A stretch of 64,000 nt of DNA from Okeania sp. SIO2C9 (lineage in GTDB: Bacteria; Cyanobacteriota; Cyanobacteriia; Cyanobacteriales; Microcoleaceae): contig NZ_JAAHGO010000012.1 in the NCBI RefSeq assembly GCF_010672455.1, forward strand, positions 198,361 to 262,360. Direction: 5' to 3'. The notes beneath the pieces are model-generated. The model was not told the DNA's origin, ran no database searches, and saw nothing but the letters and a program-made list of their open reading frames with translations. The position numbers and the translations under genes were made by a program. How positions within the stretch are numbered: the stretch's first letter is position 1; every line of letters begins with the position of its first letter. Positions 48,200 to 57,204 of this stretch are shown piece by piece.

Positions 48200-49111
48200 A
48201 TGTTTTATTTGACAGATAATAATGATATTAAAAAATGTATTCAACAATTAGCTACTGCTAATATACTTTGGATTGATACAGAGGTTGCTGATTATAATAC
48301 TCGTAAACCTAGATTGTCTTTAATTCAAGTATTGGCTGAATCTCAAGATTTGATAGGCGATCGCGTTTATATTTTGGATGTTTTAGATAATCTTGATTTA
48401 ACTAATTTTTTTATCGATAAAATTATGGTTGAGCCTAACATTGAGAAGGTATTTCATAATGCTAGGTTTGATATTAAATTCTTGGGTAAAAATGAGGCTA
48501 AAAATATTACTTGCACTTGGGAAATAGCAAAAAAATTACCTTATTATATTTTGCCTCTTCCTAATTTAAAACTGAAGACATTAGTTGAAAATTTAACTGG
48601 TTTTAAAAATATAGATAAAGAAATACAAGGTAGTGATTGGGGACAACGACCGCTGACAGAAAAACAGTTAGAATATGCAAAAATGGACTCGGTTTATTTA
48701 GCTCAAGTACATTTAGCTTTGTTCGAATTAATGAAACAAAATAATTCTGAACCTACTGCTGAAAATTTAGATGAACTAGGTCAAAGATATCAAGATATTT
48801 TACATGAATGGAAATTGTTAGATTCAGAAATTACTCATATACTTGAGCGGATAAAATTAGCTATGCAGGCACAGAATATTTCTGAAACTTCAAATTTTAA
48901 ATTATCACCTACAGAACGAGTTACTCAAAAAGTTAATTTTGCTGAGTTGGCAGCGATCGTACAAAATCAGGAAATAGATTTAGATTTTCCGATTACTGTT
49001 ACTCAAAAACTACAAAAAGATTTTGGAGATATTATGAATAAAATTTCGGTAAATAAAGAGAAAAATTCTAGCTGGAAATTGACTGTTAAAAATTTGTCCG
49101 ATATTAACTAG
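48200..49111 (+). CDS. Ribonuclease D-like 3'-5' exonuclease (DEDDy)
   Basis: 303 residues. The exonuclease fold carries the motifs WIDTEVADYNTRKPRLSLIQ (Exo I, D-x-E), EKVFHNARFDIKFLGKN (Exo II, N-x-x-F-D) and YAKMDSVYLAQVH (Exo III, Y-x-x-x-D) within the first 170 residues. The C-terminal 130 residues are helical, without a clear HRDC domain, so it is shorter than E. coli RNase D. Likely trims RNA 3' ends. Single gene; the ATG directly follows an ATATATAT stretch without a clear ribosome-binding site. Confidence 0.88.
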   Translation: MFYLTDNNDIKKCIQQLATANILWIDTEVADYNTRKPRLSLIQVLAESQDLIGDRVYILDVLDNLDLTNFFIDKIMVEPNIEKVFHNARFDIKFLGKNEAKNITCTWEIAKKLPYYILPLPNLKLKTLVENLTGFKNIDKEIQGSDWGQRPLTEKQLEYAKMDSVYLAQVHLALFELMKQNNSEPTAENLDELGQRYQDILHEWKLLDSEITHILERIKLAMQAQNISETSNFKLSPTERVTQKVNFAELAAIVQNQEIDLDFPITVTQKLQKDFGDIMNKISVNKEKNSSWKLTVKNLSDIN

Positions 49112-49475
49112 CCTATCAGCTTAAGTTAAAATTCCCATTTAAATTGCATTTCTATGTTGCTGATTATGGGTATGATTTAATAATTTTGTATTTGGGATTT
49201 TTTATTTTGGATAGTTTGAATCACTTGTTAATATTAACTATTCCCTATTTCCTATTCCCTATAAATCTAAGCTGACTGCTGAGTGCTGATTGCTGATTGC
49301 TTTTTAATCAGCCATATTAGTCAGAAAAATTAAAATAATTAAAAATAATTTGATTTGATAAATCTTGTAGACTAAATAACTTTTTTATTCTACTCTTAAA
49401 TTAATAGCTAAAGCTGCTACTTATTAGTAGCTTAAATATCAATAACTAAATACATATTATTGAGGAAAAGTCAAG
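49112..49475. other. AT-rich spacer upstream of CBS-CP12
   Basis: GCTGACTGCTGAGTGCTGAT repeat at about 49,270 and AT-rich DNA that probably includes the CBS-CP12 promoter. A purine-rich GAGGAAAAG lies 9 bases before the ATG as its ribosome-binding site. Confidence 0.45.
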
Positions 49476-50087
49476 ATGATGAAAGCTAAAGATATTATGA
49501 CCACAGAGGTTGAAACAATTCGCGGTTCAGCAACAGTAGCTGATGCTGTGAAGAAAATGAACGACCTCTGTCTGCGCGCTCTAATTGTAGAACGCCGTCA
49601 CGACCAAGATGCTTATGGTATTATCACAGAGACAGATATTGTTTATCAGGTTGCTGCTTACGGCAAAGACCCTAAACAAGTGCGAGTTTATGAAATTATG
49701 ACTAAGCCTTGCATTGTTATCAACCCTGATTTAGGTGTAGAGTATGTAGCGAGATTATTTGCTAATACAGGTATACATCGAGCTCCTGTAATTAAGGATA
49801 CGTTACTTGGTATTATTTCAATTACAGATATTTTAAGCAAGAGTGATTTTGTGGAGAAACCAAAATCTGTATTACTCGAAAGGAGAATAGAAGCAGCTAT
49901 TGAGGAAGCAAGGAGTATTTGCGATCAAAAAGGTGTTACTTCTAAAGAATGTGCAGCAGCTTGGGATATTGTAGAAGAGTTACAAGCTGAAGCTGCTCAT
50001 CAAAAGGCAGAAAGGATGGAAAAAAGTGCTTTTGACCTCTATTGCGAGGATAACCCAGAAGCTGCTGAAGCACGAAATTACGATGTT

Positions 50088-50090
<3 letters not shown>
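49476..50090 (+). CDS. CBS-CP12 fusion protein
   Basis: 204 residues. Residues 1-130 are two CBS domains (KAKDIMTTEVETIRGSATVA..., EIMTKPCIVINPDLGVEYVA), which bind adenine nucleotides. Residues about 135-204 are CP12, with the signature AAWDIVEELQAEAAHQKAE and YCEDNPEAAEARNY. Stand-alone CP12 links GAPDH and phosphoribulokinase under oxidising conditions via two Cys pairs. Here the first pair is present (SICDQKGVTSKECAAAW), but the C-terminal pair has lost its second Cys (Ala in PEAAEAR), as in known CBS-CP12 fusions. The stop TAG is formed at the edge of a MITE. Confidence 0.92.
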
Positions 50091-51059
<969 letters not shown>

Positions 51060-51768
51060 TCAAGATGATAATTTCTCCACAAAATTTTGATGTTCTGCTG
51101 TTGCTAACCCCAGTTGTACAACTTCAATTACTTTGATTAATTTTCCTGTTAATAAAGCTGTTTTATCTAACCATAAACCAGGAAAAATTTCACTACAAAT
51201 TATTCCCTCGGAATTAGGTTGAAGCTGAACATATTCCCCTTTTTGTAAGCTATACCAATCAATTTCTCCATCTTCGACGCGCCAAACGAGATATTCTTGA
51301 ACTTGATTACGACGATAGATTTTCTTTTTTTTCATGTACATCAATAGAAACAGTACTAGCAGCAATTTCTACTATTAATTCTGGCGCTCCTTCCACATAA
51401 CCATCCTCACTAATAATTGACTTTCCACCATTTTCAATTCGCAGTAAAGCATCGGGTTGAGGTTCATTATCTCCATCCAAACGAATAGTCGAATTATCTC
51501 CAAGTTCTATACCTGGAGTTGCTGACCAATAAATACCTAACCAAGTCATAATTCGTGCATGAGGATTACCATGTTGGGTAATTTGTAAAGGAGATGCCAT
51601 ATAAACTGTTCCCTCAATTAATTCTGCTTTTTTAATATTTGACTTAGTGTAACGATTTTCAAATTCAATTCGAGTTAAGCGTTCGCGGAGCGTGGCATCA
51701 GCCATCTCGCCATTTTCTAGGGTAGGAATTGTTGGTTTTAGTACTGTGTTTTTTAATTCACTTTTCAT
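51060..51768 (-). pseudogene. Uma2-family nuclease-like gene, frameshifted
   Basis: Frame 1 (51,768-51,307) begins MKSELKNTVLKPTIPTLENG and keeps the Uma2 core with PD in PQPDALLRIENG and E...E in GAPELIVEIAASTVSID, then VHEKKENLSS and stop. Frame 2 continues KKIYRRNQVQEYLVWRVEDG to 51,060. One extra base in a run of eight A (T at 51,325-51,332) explains the shift; seven A would restore VHEKKKIYRRN. Uma2 proteins have a PD-(D/E)XK fold and unknown cellular role. An in-frame 24-bp repeat also adds eight residues (MADATLRE) near the N-terminus. Confidence 0.85.
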
Positions 51769-51932
51769 GATTATTTTGTCTTAATATGTTAGATTTTTTT
51801 TAGTAAGTATATAATATAAAATATTAATTTTTGAGGTGTGTTTAATTTTTAATAATAGATAAATTTGAGTTATTAATACTATTCTTAAATCTGGTGTAAT
51901 TTTACTATCTGAATTAGATGTGATCGCTAATT

Positions 51933-52223
51933 TCAATTTGATATTCCATGCTTATGTTTGAGCTTGGTTAATGTTTGCTTTGCTGGAAAAGTGCGTCCCT
52001 CTTGCACTGAATTTAAACCTGCCTGAATACGTTCTATTGCTTGTATGCGGTCTACTAATTCTAGTCATTTTTGCTATGATTCGGCATCCTGAACTACGAC
52101 TTCTGCTTTACCATTAACTGTGAGGATTAGTGGGTTTCCGCTTTCCTTAATTCGCTGCAAGTATTGAGTGGTATTACGCTTGAAGTTAGTGAGGGAGTCA
52201 ATGTCTTTGGTTCTGTCTAGCAT
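51933..52223 (-). pseudogene. Phd/YefM-type antitoxin with two nonsense codons
   Basis: The frame begins MLDRTKDIDSLTNFKRNTTQ and continues YLQRIKESGNPLILTVNGKA then EVVVQDAES, the Phd/YefM DNA-binding half. TAG and, two codons later, TGA interrupt it where YQKLLELV is expected. The remainder LVDRIQAIERIQAGLNSVQE... is intact to TGA at 51,933. All 97 codons are in one frame, so only two base changes inactivate it. No toxin gene adjoins. Confidence 0.82.
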
Positions 52224-52267
52224 CTTGTTACTTGGATAGTTTTTTAGTATCATATTGGCATTTTTTT

Positions 52268-53294
52268 AGGCGTTGCTGAGTGGTAATGATTTTTAGATTA
52301 AGTATCAACCCAAAATATAAGTTTTTCCTTAGTTGAATAAAAAGTCATGCGTAGGGTCGAGCAACTCCCAATGATTACATACTATCATAATTTTTTTGGG
52401 GATGCAAGGGCAAATACCTTGCCGTTTTTTTGGAGCTCCACAGGATGACAATTTTCTTTGGTTATGAATCATAGCGATCGCAGAGTAAGTGCGGTAGCTA
52501 CATCACGAATTCTGCATGAGTAAATATATGGATGTGTTGATGGGGTGAAAATTTTTCGGTGTTGCCACTTCTTTATTTGAGTGCTTCACCGGATGATAAC
52601 TTTCTGGTGCTTTGGTGTCTGAGTATCTTTTCTATATGTATTCAGTAAAGAAATGCTGTTTTTGCGTTGAATAAAAAGTCATGATTAGGGGCGAGCGACT
52701 CCCAATAATTACATACTATCATAATTTTTTTGAGGGTGCAAGGGCTAATACCTTGCCGTTTTTTTTGGAGCTCCACAGGATGACAATTTTCTTTGGTTAT
52801 GAATCATAGCGATCGCAGAGTAAGTGCGGTAGCTACATCACGAATTCTGCATGAGTAAATATATGGATGTGTTGATGGGGTGAAAATTTTTCGGTGTTGC
52901 CACTTCTTTATTTAAGTGCTTCACAGGATGATAACTTTCTGGTGCTTTGCTGTCTGAGTATCTTTTCTATATGTATTCAGTAACGAAATGTTGTTTTTGC
53001 GTTGAATAAAAAGTCATATTTAGGGGCGAGCAACTCCCAATAATTACATACTATCATAATTTTTTTGAGGATGCAAGGGCTAATACCTTGCCTTTTTTTT
53101 AGAGCTTCACAAAATGCAGATAAATCATCCGTGTATCCGTGGCGAAATCTTTGTCTAGCAAAAACTTCTGCCACTCTGAAAAAAACTTTTTCGGCGTTGC
53201 TCAAATGTAATAGTAAGTAGCTGAAGGCAAAATGGAAAAACTTATGTTTTGCGTTGATACTTAATCTAAGAATCATTACCACTCAGCAACGCCT
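52268..53294. mobile_element. 1,027-bp non-coding element with 61-bp terminal inverted repeats
   Basis: Left 52,268-52,328 and right 53,234-53,294 are inverted copies differing at 3 of 61 bases; both start AGGCGTTGCTGAGTGGTAAT. A 6-7 base T-run flanks each side and may be the target duplication. The interior is a tandem array: units of about 334 bp begin at 52,332, 52,666 and 53,001 (last one partial). No protein of convincing length is encoded; the 101-codon frame at 52,977-53,282 runs into the right repeat. Confidence 0.88.
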
Positions 53295-53465
53295 TTTTTT
53301 AGATGCTTGCTAAGTAAGCTACGGTCAAAAATTCAGAGGCAAATTTTACTACTGAAGCTGTGTATTGGTATAAATTACAAATGAAAAACAATATTATCGA
53401 TCGCTCTTCAAATAAGAGTATTTGTAATTAATTTTGCATGACTACTTACCAACAATAATAATTTG
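53295..53465. other. Short AT-rich spacer
   Basis: Nothing recognised between the 1,027-bp element and the DUF4926 gene. Confidence 0.4.
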
Positions 53466-53711
53466 TCAATTTTTTTCTACTAAAGAACGAACAGAGAAGA
53501 TTTCGTTCTGTTTTAAAGGTTCAACAGCAGACTTATGCACAATAATTACATTAATAGATTTTCCTATGGCATTAAATACTTCTAAAACATAACCATTTTC
53601 TTCTCTTTCTGGGTGAGTTTCTGTATCAATTAACATGGCAATATCACCTTTTTTTTGGTTATATTCTGGGAAGTCTTTGGTTAGAGAAATACGTTGGTAT
53701 AATTCAAGCAT
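53466..53711 (-). CDS. DUF4926-like small protein
   Basis: 81 residues, MLELYQRISLTKDFPEYNQKKGDIAMLID... The first strand-turn unit (VxLTxDxPEYxxxxGDxAxxxD) matches the DUF4926 family of small beta-barrel proteins, often next to DUF2442/DUF4160-type or toxin-antitoxin genes. Its ATG overlaps the end of the DUF2442 gene by 8 bases, so the two are translationally coupled. Function unknown. Confidence 0.75.
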   Translation of the reverse strand: MLELYQRISLTKDFPEYNQKKGDIAMLIDTETHPEREENGYVLEVFNAIGKSINVIIVHKSAVEPLKQNEIFSVRSLVEKN

Positions 53712-54000
53712 TGATGGTTTTATCTTTTATTGTTCTGGAAATATATTTAGGAATTGGTTCATTGGTGACAATAGAATGCAAAACATCTGGATCTAAATCT
53801 GCGCCATTTTCCCAGTAAATTGTTCCCCATTCAGGATTAAGTTTGACAGTTTGAAAATAATTGATATCTTGTAATTTTGCAAAAATTCCCCTAAATTCTA
53901 TTAGCTGACTAATATCTACAATTCCGTCTTTCCCATCTTCAAATTTCAGACAAAGTAGATAGTTTTCTTGATGATTAACTTCGATAATGTCTTTTAACAT
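53704..54000 (-). CDS. DUF2442-like small protein
   Basis: 98 residues. MLKDIIEVNHQENYLLCLKF... DGKDGIVDISQLIEFRGIFA... LNPEWGTIYWENGADLDPDV contains the DUF2442 features (L.F.DG..G.VDL..L, then W..G.DLDPD.L). DUF2442 usually follows a DUF4160 gene and the pair has been considered toxin-antitoxin-like. Here the upstream DUF4160 is a pseudogene fused to a caspase gene, three bases before this ATG. The gene itself looks complete. Confidence 0.8.
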   Translation of the reverse strand: MLKDIIEVNHQENYLLCLKFEDGKDGIVDISQLIEFRGIFAKLQDINYFQTVKLNPEWGTIYWENGADLDPDVLHSIVTNEPIPKYISRTIKDKTINA

Positions 54001-54003
54001 GAT

Positions 54004-54216
54004 TTACTCCAAAGGTTCAATTTTTTCCAAAGGATTTTCTTCTCTTGCTCGTTGCCAGTTTTCTAGAAGTTCTCTTTAATGAATTGCTGCCTATTCGATT
54101 ACTAAACCAAGAATTCAAGGGGTTAATTTACCTTCAAGAATAGAAAGATTTTCTATATAAATTAAAGCTTTTTGTTGGTTATAACGAACGTGAAAATGAG
54201 GAGGTGGAAAAGCATA
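54004..54216 (-). pseudogene. DUF4160 remnant with three nonsense codons, fused to the caspase gene
   Basis: In one continuous frame after the caspase part: PPPHFHVRYNQQKALIYIEN, LSILEGKLTP, TGA, ILGLVIE, TAG, AAIH, TAA, RELLENWQRAREENPLEKIE, PLE and the original stop. The DUF4160 signature (PPHFH, L.G.L, L.LV.EWA..H..ELLENW..A) is unmistakable. The stops sit where Arg, Trp and Gln would be, each a single transition away. The N-terminal about 20 residues of DUF4160 are gone at the fusion point. Confidence 0.88.
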
Positions 54217-54789
54217 AGTAAAAGCACCTTGTTTTATTCTTTCATCCTCAATTTCATAAGACTTTTCATTAGGACTACAAGAAGCAATTGTAATTACTCC
54301 TTTTTGCTTTTCTTGACCAATACCTAAACCTTTTGAACTTTCCTGACTACGACAAGCATCCAAAAATAAAATCACATTATCTGCTCCACATCGCCTCAAT
54401 CTTTCTATCACAAAATAAAGAGGAATAGCAGTATCTTCTACTCCATCTGGATGAGGATCAGCATCAGCAGGCATTAAATAATCTCGGTCATTAAAACGCA
54501 TTCCATGACCGCTATAAAAGAACCAAAAATTATCACCAGCAGATAAAAATTCGTTGTTAAATCTTACTCGTAAAAATCTTTTTAGTGCTCCATAAGTTGG
54601 TTGAGAATTAAAAGGTTTATCTGCATCATTAATTTGAGGGGAATTATCAGTAAATAAATAAACTTTCTCAAAACCTGCTTCATTGAGAAAATAATCCCGC
54701 ATTAATTCAGCATCTCTCTGAGCGTATTGAAGAGTTGGCATATTATCGTAATGATTAATTCCAACACAAATAGCCCAATTTTTTGCCAT
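54115..54789 (-). CDS. Caspase-like (peptidase C14) protein, C-terminally replaced by DUF4160 sequence
   Basis: 224 residues. MAKNWAICVGINHYDNMPTL opens a caspase/metacaspase fold; the catalytic dyad is His95 in FYSGHGMRF and Cys144 in LFLDACRSQE. The caspase part runs to QGAFTY (about 191), where orthologues normally continue into a small subunit (typically FT..LL.GL). Here it jumps to FPPPHFHVRYNQQK, the middle of a DUF4160 protein, and ends at a nonsense codon. Activity is doubtful because the end of the p10-like part is lost. The start is three bases from the DUF6883 gene stop, so they form an operon. Confidence 0.85.
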   Translation of the reverse strand: MAKNWAICVGINHYDNMPTLQYAQRDAELMRDYFLNEAGFEKVYLFTDNSPQINDADKPFNSQPTYGALKRFLRVRFNNEFLSAGDNFWFFYSGHGMRFNDRDYLMPADADPHPDGVEDTAIPLYFVIERLRRCGADNVILFLDACRSQESSKGLGIGQEKQKGVITIASCSPNEKSYEIEDERIKQGAFTYAFPPPHFHVRYNQQKALIYIENLSILEGKLTP

Positions 54790-54792
54790 ACT

Positions 54793-55122
54793 TTAAGACT
54801 CCTTACGTTCTAGTTTTAGTTTAATTGCCCCCTTACTTCTAGCTTTTCGTTGTAACCAGATGGTAATAACTGCTAGATTTTTATTATTAATTCCAGTTAT
54901 TTCACCTTCAACTCTGTAAAATGTACCGTATTCATTGGTTCTATCTATTATTGCTTCTGTGGTAAAAACTAATTGCAAAATGCTATTTTTTAGTTGTTGG
55001 GAATTTTCTGGAGTAAAACTAGCTTGTAAAAGAAATTTTGATTTGTCACTTTGTTCTCGATATACTAATAAATATTTAGTCAGTTTTTCATCAGGAATAA
55101 TTACAGGTTCGGGTAATTTCAT
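54793..55122 (-). CDS. DUF6883-like protein
   Basis: 109 residues, MKLPEPVIIPDEKLTKYLLVYREQSDKSKF... with RTNEYGTFYRVEGEITGINN and AVITIWLQRKARSKGAIKLK. The arrangement (IP..KL..YLL......KS.FL...GF, then G..Y.V.G...G......VITIW) resembles DUF6883, a small family often next to DUF4926 or toxin-like genes; from memory. Coupled to the caspase gene by a 3-base gap. Function unknown. Confidence 0.65.
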   Translation of the reverse strand: MKLPEPVIIPDEKLTKYLLVYREQSDKSKFLLQASFTPENSQQLKNSILQLVFTTEAIIDRTNEYGTFYRVEGEITGINNKNLAVITIWLQRKARSKGAIKLKLERKES

Positions 55123-55271
55123 TATTTGAGGAGCGGAAATAATAAATTTTTGAGATGAATGCTACAGTTATTTTGTTATTTTTTTCATAAAAATAAACTT
55201 TCAATTTTTTACTAATAACTTAAACAAAGAATACTTTGAGTGTGCTATTAACTGATAACTGAAATTAGTTA

Positions 55272-55808
55272 TTAAAACTTTTTTCTATTGATAGCTGAAA
55301 TGCTTATATGTTTAAGTTTACAAGTCTCTACACGAAAGAAGATATCATTAACAAAAAAATTACCCTGCCAATACCTAGTCACAGGAAAACGTCCCTGCTC
55401 AGGTTGGCTGATATTGAACAACCTTGAATCACTATATGACAACCATTTTCCTGCTTCGCGCCATCCTACTTTTTCTCCAAAGTTTTGCGATAGCTCATCA
55501 TTATACTCTAGCTTCCCAGCCAAACTGTAATAAATTTCACTTTGCACGGAAAAGCCTAATTTATCATCACTGTATTTTTGCCAAAGCAGGTCTATAATAT
55601 GGAGGTGTAAACATGAAAATTTTTTAATCGACTCTGTATCTAGCCCGCCTTCTTTTTCTCGGTTAGTAACTTTTAGCATAATATTGAAAGTTTCCCAATC
55701 TGCTTCTTTCCATTTCTTTTGTTTGAGTAGATTTTCTAAAGTTGAATACTCTATATTTTCGTTTTTTTCCAGTATTGAAACAGTAATTGTGGCCAAAAAT
55801 GTGCCCAT
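55272..55808 (-). CDS. GUN4-domain protein
   Basis: 178 residues from ATG 55,808. Residues about 20-150 form a GUN4 fold: YSTLENLLKQKKWKEADWET, NREKEGGLDTESIKKFSCLH, DLLWQKYSDDKLGFSVQ, VGWREAGKWLSYSD, and PEQGRFPVTRYW. GUN4 proteins bind porphyrins; the best known activates Mg-chelatase, but most cyanobacterial extra copies are domains of signalling-like proteins with unknown roles. The 21 residues upstream in the open frame (SQVKSQKSKVK) come from a TTTTGAC microsatellite, so the N-terminus, perhaps with another domain, may have been lost. First gene of the DUF6883-caspase row. Confidence 0.85.
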   Translation of the reverse strand: MGTFLATITVSILEKNENIEYSTLENLLKQKKWKEADWETFNIMLKVTNREKEGGLDTESIKKFSCLHLHIIDLLWQKYSDDKLGFSVQSEIYYSLAGKLEYNDELSQNFGEKVGWREAGKWLSYSDSRLFNISQPEQGRFPVTRYWQGNFFVNDIFFRVETCKLKHISISAINRKKF

Positions 55809-56077
55809 CCTAATTTTGACTTTTGACTTTTGACTTTTGACTTGACTCGGAGAGCGATCGCTCCATATCAAATCCTAATTTTGACTTTTGACTTTTGACT
55901 TTTTAATTTTGACTTGACTCGGAGAGCGATCGCTCTATTTAGATTCCAAGTTAATAATATCAGGACTTACGCATGGGCACTAAATAAAGCGAGGGCGAAT
56001 TAATTAGCCACTACATATGGCGTTTTTAAGGTGAAGTATGCGTAAGTTTTGTAATATAAAATATTCCCGATAGAATC
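55809..56077. repeat. TTTTGAC microsatellite, duplicated HIP1 segment and MITE
   Basis: GACTTGACTCGGAGAGCGAT with a GCGATCGC octamer is duplicated at 55,840-55,863 and 55,911-55,934, each preceded by TTTTGAC units. A CAGGACTTACGCA-family MITE follows at 55,961-56,051. Confidence 0.75.
55961..56051. mobile_element. CAGGACTTACGCA-family MITE, copy 5
   Basis: CAGGACTTACGCA intact on the left, TGCGTAAGTTTTG mutated on the right. The interior (GAGGGCGAATTAATTAGCC) is shared with the copies at 59,332 and 59,774, defining a sub-family. Confidence 0.75.
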
Positions 56078-56476
56078 CTAGTTTTGACTTTTGACTTCTA
56101 ACTTTTGACTTTCCTCAACTTGACGTTTTGGCATTGGTTGGAGAGGTGCATTAATTGGATTATATTTACAATAACAGATTGCCACTACATCAAATTTACC
56201 TATTGGCAAATCGGGTGTGTAGGTTTCAACTGGCGAAACTTCCCAATCTCCCTGACGATAATGAGTGCTATAACCATGTTCCTCTGTGTTATGCAGTGCA
56301 TCAACTCTAATAAACTCGGTTGGTCTATACCCTGGTTCTGGAATTGGTTTATTCGATGAGTCAAAATGTTCGGTTAGTATACGAGTAAGTTGTTGAGTAT
56401 GTTCTAGTTTTCGAGATTCCCAACCAGGTTCGTCTTTTTCCGCTCGAAAAATAATGTATTTAGGGTTTGCGCTCAT
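56078..56476 (-). CDS. Conserved hypothetical protein, both ends touching repeats
   Basis: 132 residues, MSANPKYIIFRAEKDEPGWE... with KPIPEPGYRPTEFIRVDALH and GDWEVSPVETYTPDLPIGKF then DVVAICYCKYNPINAPL. The composition is gene-like and I recall similar cyanobacterial proteins, but no function. The first codons overlap the end of a GGGTTTGCTGA-family MITE (AGGGTTTGCGCTCAT read inverted gives the ATG), and the last residues (KLEVKSQN) come from a TTTTGAC repeat, so both termini have been remodelled. Confidence 0.6.
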   Translation of the reverse strand: MSANPKYIIFRAEKDEPGWESRKLEHTQQLTRILTEHFDSSNKPIPEPGYRPTEFIRVDALHNTEEHGYSTHYRQGDWEVSPVETYTPDLPIGKFDVVAICYCKYNPINAPLQPMPKRQVEESQKLEVKSQN

Positions 56477-56735
56477 AAAGTCTTTTTGCTGGGGTAGGAG
56501 ACAGGAGACAACCCACCCCTGACCCCTCCCAGGAGGGGAAGACAGGAGACAGGAGAAATGGGAATGAGCGAGGAAGTAGTAGTAAGAATTTTCCCTTGAT
56601 TTTTCTGTAACTATACGCCTCTAAAATACTAACTTTTTGAGCGTTTTAGACGTGATACCAGGTACTTTTTAAATGCCCCAAAAAAGCTAAATTATTTATA
56701 TGTCAATGCTTTTAGATTTAATCAGCAAGCCCTAT
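56466..56735. mobile_element. GGGTTTGCTGA-family MITE, copy 4
   Basis: Left TAGGGTTTGCGCTCATAAAG (altered), right TTAATCAGCAAGCCCTA, TA flanks. GGAGACAGGAGAC units and GCTAAATTATTTATATGTCA inside. Confidence 0.7.
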
Positions 56736-56746
56736 TTATTCATAAG

Positions 56747-56945
<199 letters not shown>

Positions 56946-57137
56946 TTTCTCCTCCCAATCATATTACAAAAGTTTCCGAATTTATAAGGTAAATAGATTA
57001 GCAATTGAATATTTGTAGTGCGGGAATCTTGCCCGCGATCGCTCTACCTTTGAATGTTTGTAGTGCATACATCTTGCCCGCGATGGGTCTACCTCACACT
57101 TAATTTAATCTGCTGTATTTATTAAGTTTATCCTCAC

Positions 57138-57178
57138 AAAAACTCCCAGAATATTCGATTCAAATATCTAGGAGTTTT
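57138..57178 (-). terminator. Rho-independent terminator after the M23 peptidase gene
   Basis: On the minus strand AAAACTCCTAGATATTTGA pairs with ATATTCTGGGAGTTTT and is followed by TTGTG; stem about 15 bp, 27 bases after the stop codon. Confidence 0.7.
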
Positions 57179-57204
57179 GTCAATTTTTCCCTATCCAACT
57201 AACT

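Noticed and set aside
52977-53282. 101-codon minus-strand frame in the long-TIR element
   Set aside because: Begins inside the terminal inverted repeat and runs through tandem-unit DNA; not conserved between units.
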